A stretch of 64,000 nt of DNA from Sutcliffiella horikoshii. Its GTDB lineage: Bacteria; Bacillota; Bacilli; Bacillales; Bacillaceae_I. The DNA lies in contig NZ_RXZI01000004.1 in the NCBI RefSeq assembly GCF_021991925.1, forward strand, positions 62,001 to 126,000, written 5' to 3'. Below, in pieces: positions 52,848-60,530 of the stretch (position 1 is the stretch's first letter; each line of letters starts with the position of its first letter). The translations under genes and the position numbers were made by a program. The notes below the pieces were generated by a model, which saw nothing but the letters and a program-made list of their open reading frames with translations, searched no databases and had not been told where the DNA came from.

Positions 52848-53363
52848 ATGGGACCTTTTACGAATATACTGATTGCCTATGACGGTTCGCAAAGCAGTTT
52901 AAAGGCCGTTAAAATGGGAATTGACATGAAAAAGAGGTTGGAATCCAATATCACGATCCTCCATGTATTGGAAGAAAGCTCAGTTAACGTTCCCATCCCT
53001 GTAACAAGACCCGATGCCATGCCAGCAGGAGGCATGGGGAATGTTGATGGACTGAACATTTATACACAAAATGTGAAAGAACGAGTGCCATCAAAGCAGC
53101 ATGTAGCTACGGCAGATCATGAGGGCACAGAACAAGCACTAAATGAAGTCCATGCCCTTCTTTCCCAAGAAAGAGTGGAAGCCCCTGTAGAGGTAATGCA
53201 AGGCGACCCTGCAAAAACCATCTGTAATTTCGCGGATAAACAGGAAAACGACTTGATCATCATTGGAAGCAGAGGCCTTGGTGGCTTGAAAAAGCTGATT
53301 TTGGGTAGTGTAAGTGATAAAGTCACGAACACCGCCAACTGTCCGGTACTAATTGCAAAATAA
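52848..53363 (+). CDS. Universal stress protein (UspA family)
   Basis: A 171-residue USP. NILIAYDGSQSSLKAVKMGI opens with the Asp that contacts ATP; GSRGLGGLKKLILGSVSDKV matches the G2xG9xG(S) ATP-binding motif. A 40-residue insert (about 50-95, PVTRPDAMPAGGMGNVDG...) separates the halves. ATG 52848 follows AAGGAG. Expression in general stress is suggested by the promoter. Confidence 0.9.
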   Translation: MGPFTNILIAYDGSQSSLKAVKMGIDMKKRLESNITILHVLEESSVNVPIPVTRPDAMPAGGMGNVDGLNIYTQNVKERVPSKQHVATADHEGTEQALNEVHALLSQERVEAPVEVMQGDPAKTICNFADKQENDLIIIGSRGLGGLKKLILGSVSDKVTNTANCPVLIAK

Positions 53364-53380
53364 CTATAATTTTAAATGTT

Positions 53381-53411
53381 GCAGGTTTCCATTAGGGAAT
53401 CTGCTTTTTTT
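53381..53411 (+). terminator. Terminator after the universal stress gene
   Basis: Stem GCAGGTTTCC / GGGAATCTGC (with G-U pairs), four-base loop, then TTTTTTTATTT. Confidence 0.75.
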
Positions 53412-53427
53412 ATTTGGCTCTTTTCTT

Positions 53428-53443
53428 AAGATTGTTGCTATTC
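53428..53443. repeat. 16-bp dispersed motif, copy 2
   Basis: Identical to 28238-28253. Here it is followed by AAAAAGTC-ggcaattg-GACTTTTT and GTCGTGC...GCACGAC hairpins, so the element may be longer than the shared 16 bases. Confidence 0.6.
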
Positions 53444-53493
53444 ACGAGTAAAAAGTCGGCAATTGGACTTTTTACTGGATACCAACTCTAGAA

Positions 53494-53628
53494 ATGCTCG
53501 TAAAATGTTTTGTCGTGCAAGGAAAAGAGCACGACAGCAAGGAATATATCGGTTTGTTTATTGATGCGAAAAAAACAAAGTATGGAAAACAACCTTTTAT
53601 TTTCACCATCCTCTGGGCATATGCATAA
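53494..53628 (+). other. Possible 44-residue ORF or gene remnant
   Basis: ATG to TAA with protein-like content (MLVKCFVVQGKEHDSKEYIG..., ending FTILWAYA). No ribosome site, and the start lies inside the repeat-like region. More likely a coding remnant than a live gene. Confidence 0.25.
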
Positions 53629-53661
53629 CGTATAGGGAACTTACTTGAAGGGAGAAATCCT

Positions 53662-54105
53662 ATGTATCCTTATCGTCAACTTAGTTTCCCGCCATTTGGA
53701 CCGCCTCCCGGTGGTGGCCAAGGTCCTGGCTTTGGACCACCATCTGGAGGCCCTCCTGGCTTCGGGCCCCCTGGAGGACCTGGCTTTGGACCACCGGGTG
53801 GGGGACCTCCTGGAGGAGGACCGGGAAGTGGGCCACCACCAGGACCACCACCTTCCAGCCCGCCACCTCAAACAGCAGCAAGTTTAGGGGCACCAGGTGG
53901 GCCAACAGCATTCGCGGTGGATCCCGGAGCATTTTTCGGTTGCTTGTACCGCTATACATGGGTCAGATTAAATAATGGGGAACAATTCTGGTTCTATCCC
54001 ACTTTTATCGGAAGAAGATCGGTCGCTGGTTATCGTTGGTTCTTCTTTACTTGGGTGTATTTCGGAATTGATACAAACCGCATCCGTTCTTTCCAATGTA
54101 TCTAA
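53662..54105 (+). CDS. Gly/Pro-rich protein with conserved aromatic C-terminal domain
   Basis: A 147-residue protein with two parts. Residues about 10-75 are collagen-like low complexity built on GPPGG / GFGPP repeats. Residues about 95-147 are an ordered aromatic domain: FFGCLYRYTWVRLNNGEQFW, FYPTFIGRRSVAGYRWFFFT, YFGIDTNRIRSFQCI, with Cys at both ends of the domain. AAGGGAG before ATG 53662. No secretion signal. A spore-surface role is plausible for such repeats but is inference. Confidence 0.7.
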   Translation: MYPYRQLSFPPFGPPPGGGQGPGFGPPSGGPPGFGPPGGPGFGPPGGGPPGGGPGSGPPPGPPPSSPPPQTAASLGAPGGPTAFAVDPGAFFGCLYRYTWVRLNNGEQFWFYPTFIGRRSVAGYRWFFFTWVYFGIDTNRIRSFQCI

Positions 54106-54119
54106 TGGTTTTCCATTAC

Positions 54120-54157
54120 AACAAAACACACCACATCTTTCAGTGGTGTGTTTTGTT
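54120..54157. terminator. Bidirectional terminator
   Basis: Perfect 15-bp stem AACAAAACACACCAC / GTGGTGTGTTTTGTT serving the Gly/Pro-rich gene and the convergent minus gene. Confidence 0.85.
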
Positions 54158-54485
54158 ATCCCTGTATTTTCTTTGCTTCAATATTTACCTCTTCATCATT
54201 TTCCTTCATCTTATTTACCATATTATGAAAAGCGCTCCATTTGGAAAGCTTATCAATGGCTTCCTGTTCTGAATTAACACCTGTGACTTTGAATGAATTA
54301 TCGTTCACATACACTTCATACGCAGGTTGTGCCGCTTTTTGCTCTTTACGATTCTTTTCCCGCTCCATGTGCCGGTTAATCCTCCGAACGCTCTTTGCAT
54401 CTTTCTTCAGGCCAGATCCTTCTTCTGCATACTTGGCCTTTTCCATCAAATTCTGATTCTTCTTTTTCAACGTATTTTCACCCAA
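54156..54485 (-). CDS. Small basic protein, function unknown
   Basis: A 109-residue, Lys/Glu/Asn-rich protein. The first half (GENTLKKKNQNLMEKAKYAEE...) is charged and helical; the second (AYEVYVNDNSFKVTGVNSEQ) may form a small beta-alpha unit with an EAIDKLSKWSAFHNMV helix. TTG start at 54485 after GGAGGGG. It directly follows a 52-residue basic ORF. No family recognised. Confidence 0.6.
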   Translation of the reverse strand: MGENTLKKKNQNLMEKAKYAEEGSGLKKDAKSVRRINRHMEREKNRKEQKAAQPAYEVYVNDNSFKVTGVNSEQEAIDKLSKWSAFHNMVNKMKENDEEVNIEAKKIQG

Positions 54486-54498
54486 AGCAGTCCCCTCC

Positions 54499-54657
54499 TT
54501 ATTGTTGCTGTTCTTTTGGTGTAGGTCGATGTGTATTGCTTTGTGCTCTCTGACGCGAGGCCACTAACCGATTGGTGTGTCCAATGGCACGGTGCTCAGA
54601 TTGTGATTTAAAAAGAGCTTGTCTCTTCTCCAACTTAGCTTTCAACCGTTTTTTCAC
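54499..54657 (-). CDS. 52-residue basic small protein
   Basis: GTG 54657 after GGGAGGA: KKRLKAKLEKRQALFKSQSE, then HRAIGHTNRLVASRQRAQ, ending PTPKEQQQ. Rich in Arg, Lys and Gln, predicted helical. Its stop is 13 bases before the next gene's start, so the two form an operon. Unknown function; spore or nucleic-acid association is only a guess from composition. Confidence 0.5.
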   Translation of the reverse strand: MKKRLKAKLEKRQALFKSQSEHRAIGHTNRLVASRQRAQSNTHRPTPKEQQQ

Positions 54658-54722
54658 ATCAATTCCTCCCTCATCTCTTAACGTTTAAATACCCCAATGG
54701 TTAAATATAAAACCCAGAATAT

Positions 54723-54777
54723 TTGATTTACCCTACCGGCCGTTATATAATGATTTTGCACCTAACGAACGTTAGGT
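54723..54777 (+). promoter_or_regulatory. Promoter and palindromic operator of the TetR-SMR operon
   Basis: TTGATT (54723), 17-base spacer, TATAAT (54746). ACCTAACGAACGTTAGGT (54760-54777) is an 18-bp perfect inverted repeat covering the start site, the expected TetR-family autoregulatory operator. Confidence 0.75.
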
Positions 54778-54801
54778 AGTTTTTTGTAAGGAGAATATTT
54801 T

Positions 54802-55395
54802 ATGTCAACTTCCACACCTGAACGAATTAAACATAGCGCCATTCAGCTCTTTGCCCAAAAGGGGTATTACGGAACGTCGTTAAATGAGGTGGCGTCAATG
54901 GTAGGAATAAAAAAACCTTCCCTTTATGCACATTTTAAAAATAAAGATGATTTGTACCTTTCTATTCTCCGGGAACTGATGGATACGTTTTTAGAACGTG
55001 TAAGCATTGACCCATCTGTTATGGACCAGCATTCCACCAAAGAAGTATTATATATGTTCTTAAAGAACATGGTGGACTTTTGGAAGGATGAAACATTGGG
55101 GCTTTTGTACAAAAGGACCTTTTTATTCCCTGAAGAGCAATTCCGCGTTTTCATCCATGAACAATTCATCCAAACAGAAGCACATACCACGGCTATCCTT
55201 AGAAAAATTATGGGAGCGGGACAATTAAATAAAGAGATTTCCAATCAGTCCATCGAACCATTAATCGATTCTTTTTATTGTCTGATTGACGGCCTCTTTG
55301 TCCAGCGTTTCTTCTACCCCTTACCTGAGTACGACAAGAAGGTGGAGCATGCCTTTGAGCACTTTTGGAAAGCCGCAAAGATTGGAGGTCAATAA
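54802..55395 (+). CDS. TetR/AcrR-family regulator
   Basis: A 197-residue repressor. HTH: IKHSAIQLFAQKGYYGTSLNEVASMVGIKKPSLYAHFKNKDDLY (about 8-50). The C-terminal helical domain (90-190) should bind a drug or cation. It is followed by two SMR genes, the arrangement of YvdT-YvdS-YvdR in B. subtilis. It likely binds the upstream 18-bp palindrome. ATG 54802 follows AAGGAG. Confidence 0.88.
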   Translation: MSTSTPERIKHSAIQLFAQKGYYGTSLNEVASMVGIKKPSLYAHFKNKDDLYLSILRELMDTFLERVSIDPSVMDQHSTKEVLYMFLKNMVDFWKDETLGLLYKRTFLFPEEQFRVFIHEQFIQTEAHTTAILRKIMGAGQLNKEISNQSIEPLIDSFYCLIDGLFVQRFFYPLPEYDKKVEHAFEHFWKAAKIGGQ

Positions 55396-55397
55396 TC

Positions 55398-55748
55398 ATG
55401 CAATGGGTGTACATTTTTATAGCTGGGCTTTTAGAAATAATTTGGGTTTTAGGCTTGAGGTTTTCAGAGGGATTTACGGTTCTGGTACCAAGCATTGTCA
55501 CTGTCATTACGTTGGCAATCAGTTTTTATCTATTCTCTAAGTCACTTAAATATATCCCTATTGGGACAGCTTATGCCATTTTCACCGGATTTGGAGCTGC
55601 TGGCACTGCTGTTGTCGGAATATTGTTTTTCGGAGAATCGGCCAGCTTTTCAAAGATATTTTTTATCAGTCTTATGTTGATTGGGATTATCGGGTTAAAA
55701 ATGACCACTCCTGATGAAGACAAAGAAATGGTTAAGGAGGGGATTTGA
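55398..55748 (+). CDS. SMR family multidrug transporter subunit 1
   Basis: A 116-residue protein of four TM segments. FIAGLLEIIWVLGLRFSEGF has the conserved membrane Glu of TM1 (EmrE Glu14); IPIGTAYAIFTGFGAAGTAVVGILFFGE is TM3-4. It likely pairs with the next gene as a hetero-oligomeric proton/drug antiporter. ATG 55398 begins two bases after the regulator stop, GGAGGTC upstream. Confidence 0.9.
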   Translation: MQWVYIFIAGLLEIIWVLGLRFSEGFTVLVPSIVTVITLAISFYLFSKSLKYIPIGTAYAIFTGFGAAGTAVVGILFFGESASFSKIFFISLMLIGIIGLKMTTPDEDKEMVKEGI

Positions 55749-55749
55749 G

Positions 55750-56064
55750 ATGGCTTGGATATTTCTTACGATTGCAGGTGTATGCGAAATTGGAGCGGTA
55801 GTTTCATTAAAAATGGCTGATGGGTTCAAAAAACTCATACCTTCCATCAGCTTCGTCGTCATCGGAATGTTGAGTTTTTACTTCCTATCGCTTGCCTTAA
55901 AAGAAATCCCCATGGGTACCGCTTATGCAGTATGGACGGGAATCGGATCAGCAGGGAGTGTATTACTTGGGATGATCTTATTTAAAGAATCCAAAGAGAG
56001 AATTCGAATTGTGTTACTATCTCTAATTATCATTGGGGTGATTGGGTTGAAGATTACTCAATAA
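55750..56064 (+). CDS. SMR family multidrug transporter subunit 2
   Basis: A 104-residue four-TM SMR protein. IAGVCEIGAVVSLKMADGF carries the TM1 Glu; IPMGTAYAVWTGIGSAGSVLLGMILFKE is the TM3-4 motif. ATG 55750 follows AAGGAGG and starts one base after the previous stop. Together with subunit 1 it matches a YkkCD/YvdSR-type paired exporter. Confidence 0.9.
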   Translation: MAWIFLTIAGVCEIGAVVSLKMADGFKKLIPSISFVVIGMLSFYFLSLALKEIPMGTAYAVWTGIGSAGSVLLGMILFKESKERIRIVLLSLIIIGVIGLKITQ

Positions 56065-56073
56065 GCAATATAA

Positions 56074-56111
56074 AAAAGCCATTCCGACCATAATGATCTG
56101 GAATGGCTTTT
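56074..56111. terminator. Bidirectional terminator
   Basis: Twelve-pair stem AAAAGCCATTCC / GGAATGGCTTTT between the convergent SMR and symporter genes. Confidence 0.85.
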
Positions 56112-56116
56112 CCTTC

Positions 56117-57373
56117 TTATATTTGTTGTTCTTTAGGTATATTGATTTCGCCTTCTTCGGACTTCGCCACAATAAAGGCACATGCGGCGTCACCGGTGAT
56201 GTTGACTGCCGTTCTTGTCATATCCAATAAACGGTCAATACCTAGAATAAGAGCAATTCCTTCAACCGGAAGGCCTACCTGGCCAAGCACCATGGCTAGC
56301 AGGATAAAACCTACTCCAGGAACACCAGCTGTTCCGATACTCGCTACAACTGCTAACCCTACAACTGTAAGCAGCTGAGTCAAGGACAGGTCAATACCAT
56401 ATACCTGAGCAATAAAGACAGTGGCTACACCTTGCATGATTGCAGTGCCGTCCATGTTGATAGTCGCACCGAGCGGCTGGACGAAACTGCTGATTCGTTT
56501 TGGAACGCCAAGGTTTTCCTGAGCCACATCCATCGACATCGGAAGGGTTGCATTACTGCTGGATGTACTGAAAGCAACACTCATTGCAGGAATGAATCGT
56601 TTAAAGAACGTAAACGGATTGATTCTTCCTAATAAGAATAAAGCGCCTCCGTAAGTGATAAAGAAATGCAGGAACAAAGCGATCAGTACGACGATGAAAT
56701 AGGCACCCATCGCTTTAATAGCGTCTATCCCTAGTCCACCAACCGCTGAAGCGATTAAACCGAATGCCCCATATGGCGCGGTTTTGATAACAATATGGAC
56801 AAGGAACATTACAATATCATTTGCTTGCTCTAGTAAAGTTTTCACTCTGCCTGCTTTTTCTCCCAATGCATTAATGGCAAAACCAAGGAGTACGGAAAAG
56901 GAAATGATTTGGAGCATTTCCCCCTCTGCCATAGCCTTGATAGGGTTTGTCGGAATGATATTTAATAGTGTTTCCATAACTGGCGGGGCTTCTTCTGGTT
57001 TTTCTTCTTCAGACAGCTCATCCACCATCATATTTTCAAAGTCACCTGCAAGTCCCGGCTGGATGACAGAAGCAAGTGATAGGCCAATTGTGATGGCAAT
57101 ACACGTGGTAGCCAAGAAGAAAAAAATCGTCTTTAACCCGATGGTTCCCAATTTCTTGGTATCACCCAATCCGACAACACCAAGTGTGATGGAGATAAGG
57201 ACTATCGGAACAACCAACATGGTGATAAGATTCAAGAATATCTTCCCTAAAGGTTGAAAGAGATATGTATCAAATGGTTTAAATAGCGATGGAGCATAAA
57301 TATTCAAAGCAAGACCAACTAAAATACCTAAGATAAGACCGATAATTATTTTCTTTGTTAATGTCATTTTCAC
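56117..57373 (-). CDS. Dicarboxylate/glutamate:cation symporter (DAACS family)
   Basis: A 418-residue transporter of the GltP/GltT group. Starts TLTKKIIIGLILGILVGLAL. VAFSTSSSNATLPMSM is the serine-rich HP1 motif; PLGATINMDGTAIMQGVATVFIA is the NMDGT motif of TM7; AGVPGVGFILLAMVL is HP2; DRLLDMTRTAVNITGDAACA holds substrate-binding Asp/Asn of TM8. It takes up glutamate, aspartate or C4-dicarboxylates with Na+ or H+. Confidence 0.9.
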   Translation of the reverse strand: MKMTLTKKIIIGLILGILVGLALNIYAPSLFKPFDTYLFQPLGKIFLNLITMLVVPIVLISITLGVVGLGDTKKLGTIGLKTIFFFLATTCIAITIGLSLASVIQPGLAGDFENMMVDELSEEEKPEEAPPVMETLLNIIPTNPIKAMAEGEMLQIISFSVLLGFAINALGEKAGRVKTLLEQANDIVMFLVHIVIKTAPYGAFGLIASAVGGLGIDAIKAMGAYFIVVLIALFLHFFITYGGALFLLGRINPFTFFKRFIPAMSVAFSTSSSNATLPMSMDVAQENLGVPKRISSFVQPLGATINMDGTAIMQGVATVFIAQVYGIDLSLTQLLTVVGLAVVASIGTAGVPGVGFILLAMVLGQVGLPVEGIALILGIDRLLDMTRTAVNITGDAACAFIVAKSEEGEINIPKEQQI

Positions 57374-57503
57374 ATGAAATACCTCCCTTTTGTAATATTA
57401 ATATAATTTCTTTCTTCAGAATCTTCGGATGAATTCTGCAATTCGACAAAAGGCGACTTTTTTCATTCTAAGGGGTATTTTTAAATCTGTAAAGTGATTT
57501 ATG

Positions 57504-57533
57504 ATAGACCGGTCTATGGTTGTCTGTTATAAT
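57504..57533 (+). promoter_or_regulatory. Palindrome ATAGACCGGTCTAT next to a TATAAT box
   Basis: A perfect 14-bp palindrome at 57504-57517, then TATAAT at 57528-57533. The palindrome covers the -35 position, suggesting a TetR-type operator. The nearest plus gene begins 150 bases on (57682); the symporter is divergent. Confidence 0.45.
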
Positions 57534-57681
57534 ACACTATAAAAAGTCCAAAAGCCTTATTGTTTTCCTTTCTACTTTTTGATATATTTAACAACGATTT
57601 TCTACTTTTATTTACCCATAAATTTAACTTTTATAGCATTTACAAATAGAAAATTTTTCATGCAATGATGGAGGGGTTCAG

Positions 57682-57912
57682 ATGAAATTACTTTGGAGGG
57701 TTATTGTGGCAATATTCATCCTTGTTGCAGCTAAAGTTGCCATAGATTCTTACCAAATCATTAAAATGGCTGCTGGCGGGGAACACATTAGAATAGATCC
57801 TGCTCTCTACTTTAACTTGTCGTATGTCATTTTCGGCTGTGTCGGATTGATGTTTTTGTCTGATGTGTACAAAAAATTCGTGGAAAAGAGAAACAATCAA
57901 TTTAAGTTTTGA
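57682..57912 (+). CDS. Small two-TM membrane protein
   Basis: A 76-residue protein: TM1 LLWRVIVAIFILVAAKVAID, a short Gly/Glu/His loop (MAAGGEHIRIDPALYF), TM2 LSYVIFGCVGLMFLSDVY, then a basic tail KKFVEKRNNQFKF. GGAGGGG before ATG 57682. No family recognised. It has its own terminator at 57937-57968. Confidence 0.65.
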   Translation: MKLLWRVIVAIFILVAAKVAIDSYQIIKMAAGGEHIRIDPALYFNLSYVIFGCVGLMFLSDVYKKFVEKRNNQFKF

Positions 57913-57936
57913 TGGAAAAAATGGATATCGCAATTA

Positions 57937-57968
57937 AAAAAACCAGGACATATGTCCCGGTTTTTTTA
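57937..57968. terminator. Terminator between the small membrane gene and the aldo/keto reductase
   Basis: Stem AACC-GGACAT / ATGTCC-GGTT with one mismatch and T7/A7 tracts on both strands. Confidence 0.8.
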
Positions 57969-57985
57969 TTATTAAAATATAATAT

Positions 57986-58888
57986 TTATGCCACTTCATT
58001 TCCTTTAGACGATTCCAGTATTTCAAACCACTGCTGCCTTGAAAGTTTAAGTCCCAATGCGTCAACCGCTGATTTTACTCGATTAAGTTTCCCCGACCCG
58101 ACTATCGGTATGATCTTAGCAGGGTGAGAAAGCAACCAAGCATATAATACTTGATCGATGGAGGTAGCCCCTGTTTCTTCTTTTATTTTCTCCAAAACAT
58201 TCCGGACGCGTACCATTTTCTTGTCCCCACTCGTGAAAATACTTCCTCCACCAAGTGGAGACCATGCCATCGGAGTGATACGATCGGTTTGGCATTGCTC
58301 TAACGTTCCATTCTCAAAATGCTCCAAATGCGTTGCGGAAATCTCGATTTGATTGGTCACCAATGGATCTTCCAAATAGGAGTTTAGCAAGTTATATTGG
58401 GACGGTAGGAAATTCGATACACCAAAGCGCTTGACCTTCCCCTCCCCTTTCAATCGGGTAAATGCTTCTGCCACTCCACTTGGGTCCATCATGGGATCTG
58501 GTCTATGTATTAACAAACAATCGATATAATCTGTTTGGAAGTTTCTTAAAGATTGTTCTACAGACTGAATGATATGTTCCTTGCTTGTATCATAATGTTT
58601 AATTTTGTGTTCAGGTCTATTGCTAGAAATCAATTTTATCCCACATTTTGTTACCAGTTCTATCTGCTCTCTTAGCGAAGGCTTCAGTGCCAATGCTTGG
58701 CCAAACTGTTCCTCCACCGTGTAATTCCCGTATATATCAGCATGATCAAAAGATGTAATTCCCATATACAAACAGCTTTCAATAAAATTCAAAGTCTCTT
58801 CCTTGCTGTATCCCCAATCATTCAACCTCCACATACCATGAACGATTCTCGACAAAGATACATCTTCCGCTAACTGAACCCGCTCCAT
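57986..58888 (-). CDS. Aldo/keto reductase (YdhF-like)
   Basis: A 300-residue AKR barrel. Catalytic Asp/Tyr in SFDHADIYGNYTVEEQFGQAL, Lys in ELVTKCGIKL, His in CLLIHRPDPMM; NADPH-binding C-terminal IIPIVGSGKLNRVKSAVDALG. Closest in style to E. coli YdhF. It reduces aldehydes or ketones; substrate unknown. ATG 58888 follows AGGAGT; an earlier ATG at 58906 lacks a site. Confidence 0.88.
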   Translation of the reverse strand: MERVQLAEDVSLSRIVHGMWRLNDWGYSKEETLNFIESCLYMGITSFDHADIYGNYTVEEQFGQALALKPSLREQIELVTKCGIKLISSNRPEHKIKHYDTSKEHIIQSVEQSLRNFQTDYIDCLLIHRPDPMMDPSGVAEAFTRLKGEGKVKRFGVSNFLPSQYNLLNSYLEDPLVTNQIEISATHLEHFENGTLEQCQTDRITPMAWSPLGGGSIFTSGDKKMVRVRNVLEKIKEETGATSIDQVLYAWLLSHPAKIIPIVGSGKLNRVKSAVDALGLKLSRQQWFEILESSKGNEVA

Positions 58889-59056
58889 ACTATCACTCCT
58901 ATTCATAAATTATTTAAAAATTATACCCCTTCCACTCCCCATATGCCAAAAATACGCCTTTCTTCTAGCTTATTCCACTAAAAGATATACAACTCATAAA
59001 CTTTTCTTTAAAATAGTTAATAACTATTACAGGTTTAGAAGAAAGGAATACCTATT

Positions 59057-59881
59057 ATGACATCGGCACAAACACTGATAGGGAATAGATTGATAGATTC
59101 ACAGTATGAGGTAGCAGAAAACATACTTAGAGAAATCCAGAAAACATATCCAGAAGTCCCTCAATACAGAATGGAAGAGACAGAAGAAAAAATCAAAGAA
59201 ATCTTCCAGACCCTCATTCAGTTTCTGGGAGAATACGTACTGGACTCAGAGAAATCCATATTAGAGCATGCCAAAAATTGGGGGGGATCCATAGGTTTCT
59301 TGTCTGTAAAAGCTGGAGGGTCATTAGAAGAAACGCTTTCTAACATGACATTGTATAAGAGGTGCTTATGGGCCTTTATCCAGAAGGAAGGGACAAATGA
59401 AGGATACCAGATGAAACAAATCACGGAGATCTTCATCCTTATAGATGAGTTGTTCAATATTATCGTCTACGGATTCAGTCAGGCCTTTTCCATTGCAACC
59501 GAACAGAAGATGTTGGATACAAGAGCCTCCCTGATCAGACTGTCCATCCCCATTGTCCCACTACACCAAGGAATGGCCGTACTCCCCCTTGTCGGGGAAA
59601 TGGACGATGTACGTGCAAGCATCCTGATCGAGGAGACATTGGAAAAAAGCAAAAACCTCTCCATCTCCAAACTGATCATTGATTTTTCCGGTATATACAA
59701 ATTGGATAGAACGGTCCTTCATACCATGGACCTCCTCCTCCGCTCCTTAAAATTGATCGGCATCACGCCTATCATAACAGGACTTCGGCCGGAACTAAGC
59801 CTGCAATTCATCAACTCAGGGCTTATCCTTCGGGACATTCCTATCAGTGGATCTATTGAACAGGTATTACAACAGCAATAA
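59057..59881 (+). CDS. RsbR-type STAS protein (stressosome component)
   Basis: A 274-residue protein. Residues 1-150 are a variable helical sensor domain (globin-like RsbR-N). Residues 160-274 are a STAS domain: IPIVPLHQGMAVLPLVGEMDD, KLIIDFSGIYKLDRTVLHTM with the phosphorylatable Thr position, and LIGITPIITGLRPELSLQF. Such proteins co-antagonise RsbT and signal to sigma-B. It is orphaned from any rsb operon. The nearby stress gene at 52848 has a sigma-B-like promoter. ATG 59057. Confidence 0.85.
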   Translation: MTSAQTLIGNRLIDSQYEVAENILREIQKTYPEVPQYRMEETEEKIKEIFQTLIQFLGEYVLDSEKSILEHAKNWGGSIGFLSVKAGGSLEETLSNMTLYKRCLWAFIQKEGTNEGYQMKQITEIFILIDELFNIIVYGFSQAFSIATEQKMLDTRASLIRLSIPIVPLHQGMAVLPLVGEMDDVRASILIEETLEKSKNLSISKLIIDFSGIYKLDRTVLHTMDLLLRSLKLIGITPIITGLRPELSLQFINSGLILRDIPISGSIEQVLQQQ

Positions 59882-59883
59882 TA

Positions 59884-59922
59884 AAAAATTCCTGCCGGGG
59901 TCAGACCCCGGCAGGAATTTTT
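59884..59922 (+). terminator. Very strong terminator after the RsbR gene
   Basis: Perfect 17-bp stem, TTCCTGCCGGGG / CCCCGGCAGGAA core, loop TCAGA, then TTTTT. Contains GGGGTCAGACCCC, a motif also seen near 9580. Confidence 0.9.
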
Positions 59923-60087
59923 CACTTCATGTCGAACCCTCAAAAAATCCTACTACCCATTCTAAAAATCTTGCACATGAAATGTCTTGCCATTTGATTA
60001 TGTTTCATTTATGATTATACTATCGCTCATGAATAACACTATATATTGTGTTCTAAACAAAACACAACAACTACATACAGTATTTAA

Positions 60088-60272
60088 ATTGATAATGCGG
60101 TAAAGGTGTCTTTTAATAGACTTAATAGGGAATCTGGTGAAATTCCGGAACTGTCCCCGCAACTGTAAGTGCAGACGATCTTGAAAAACCACTGTATAAA
60201 TGGGCTTAACGGCTCTTATATGGGAAGGATCAAGATAGGAAGAAGCACGAGTCAGGAGACCTGCCTTTAGCG
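60088..60272 (+). promoter_or_regulatory. Cobalamin riboswitch upstream of ribonucleotide reductase
   Basis: GGTGAAATTCCGGAACTGTC and CCCGCAACTGTAAGTGC form the B12 core; GAGTCAGGAGACCTGCC is the terminal B12 box. Downstream AAACGATCA (60307) can pair with TGATCGTTT (60411), adjoining the terminator. Adenosylcobalamin should switch off the class I reductase when a B12-dependent enzyme can serve. Confidence 0.93.
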
Positions 60273-60420
60273 ATTAGTTTCTCTTTCTTCGGGAGTTGAG
60301 AAGATGAAACGATCACTAGAACCATATGGAGAGAGCAGGTATATCTGGAAACCCCAATATTCCGCTGGCACTGTTTTTGGATAACCCCCTTCCTCCATTC
60401 TCCCTTTCTATGATCGTTTG

Positions 60421-60450
60421 ATCCACTCAGCTGCCTGAGTGGATTTTTTT
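60421..60450 (+). terminator. Terminator of the cobalamin riboswitch
   Basis: Ten-pair stem ATCCACTCAG / CTGAGTGGAT, loop CTGC, then TTTTTT. Confidence 0.88.
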
Positions 60451-60530
60451 ATTCCCGTAATTTCCTCCCCTCATGCCCCATTTGGGGAACGAATACAGCC
60501 TTAATTAAAAACGAAACGGAGTGAAGAAAG

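Noticed and set aside
53645-53959. Alternative reading frames opposite and beside the Gly/Pro-rich gene
   Set aside because: They are Arg/Trp/Ser- or His/Leu-rich shadows of GC-rich repeats; the 53662 frame alone has a ribosome site and an ordered conserved-looking C-terminus.
9579-59909. GGGGTCAGACCC-type motif at 9579, about 32690 and 59897 as a dispersed repeat
   Set aside because: The copies share only 10-13 bases; one is part of a terminator and the 32690 copy is degenerate. Too short to claim as a family from this window.
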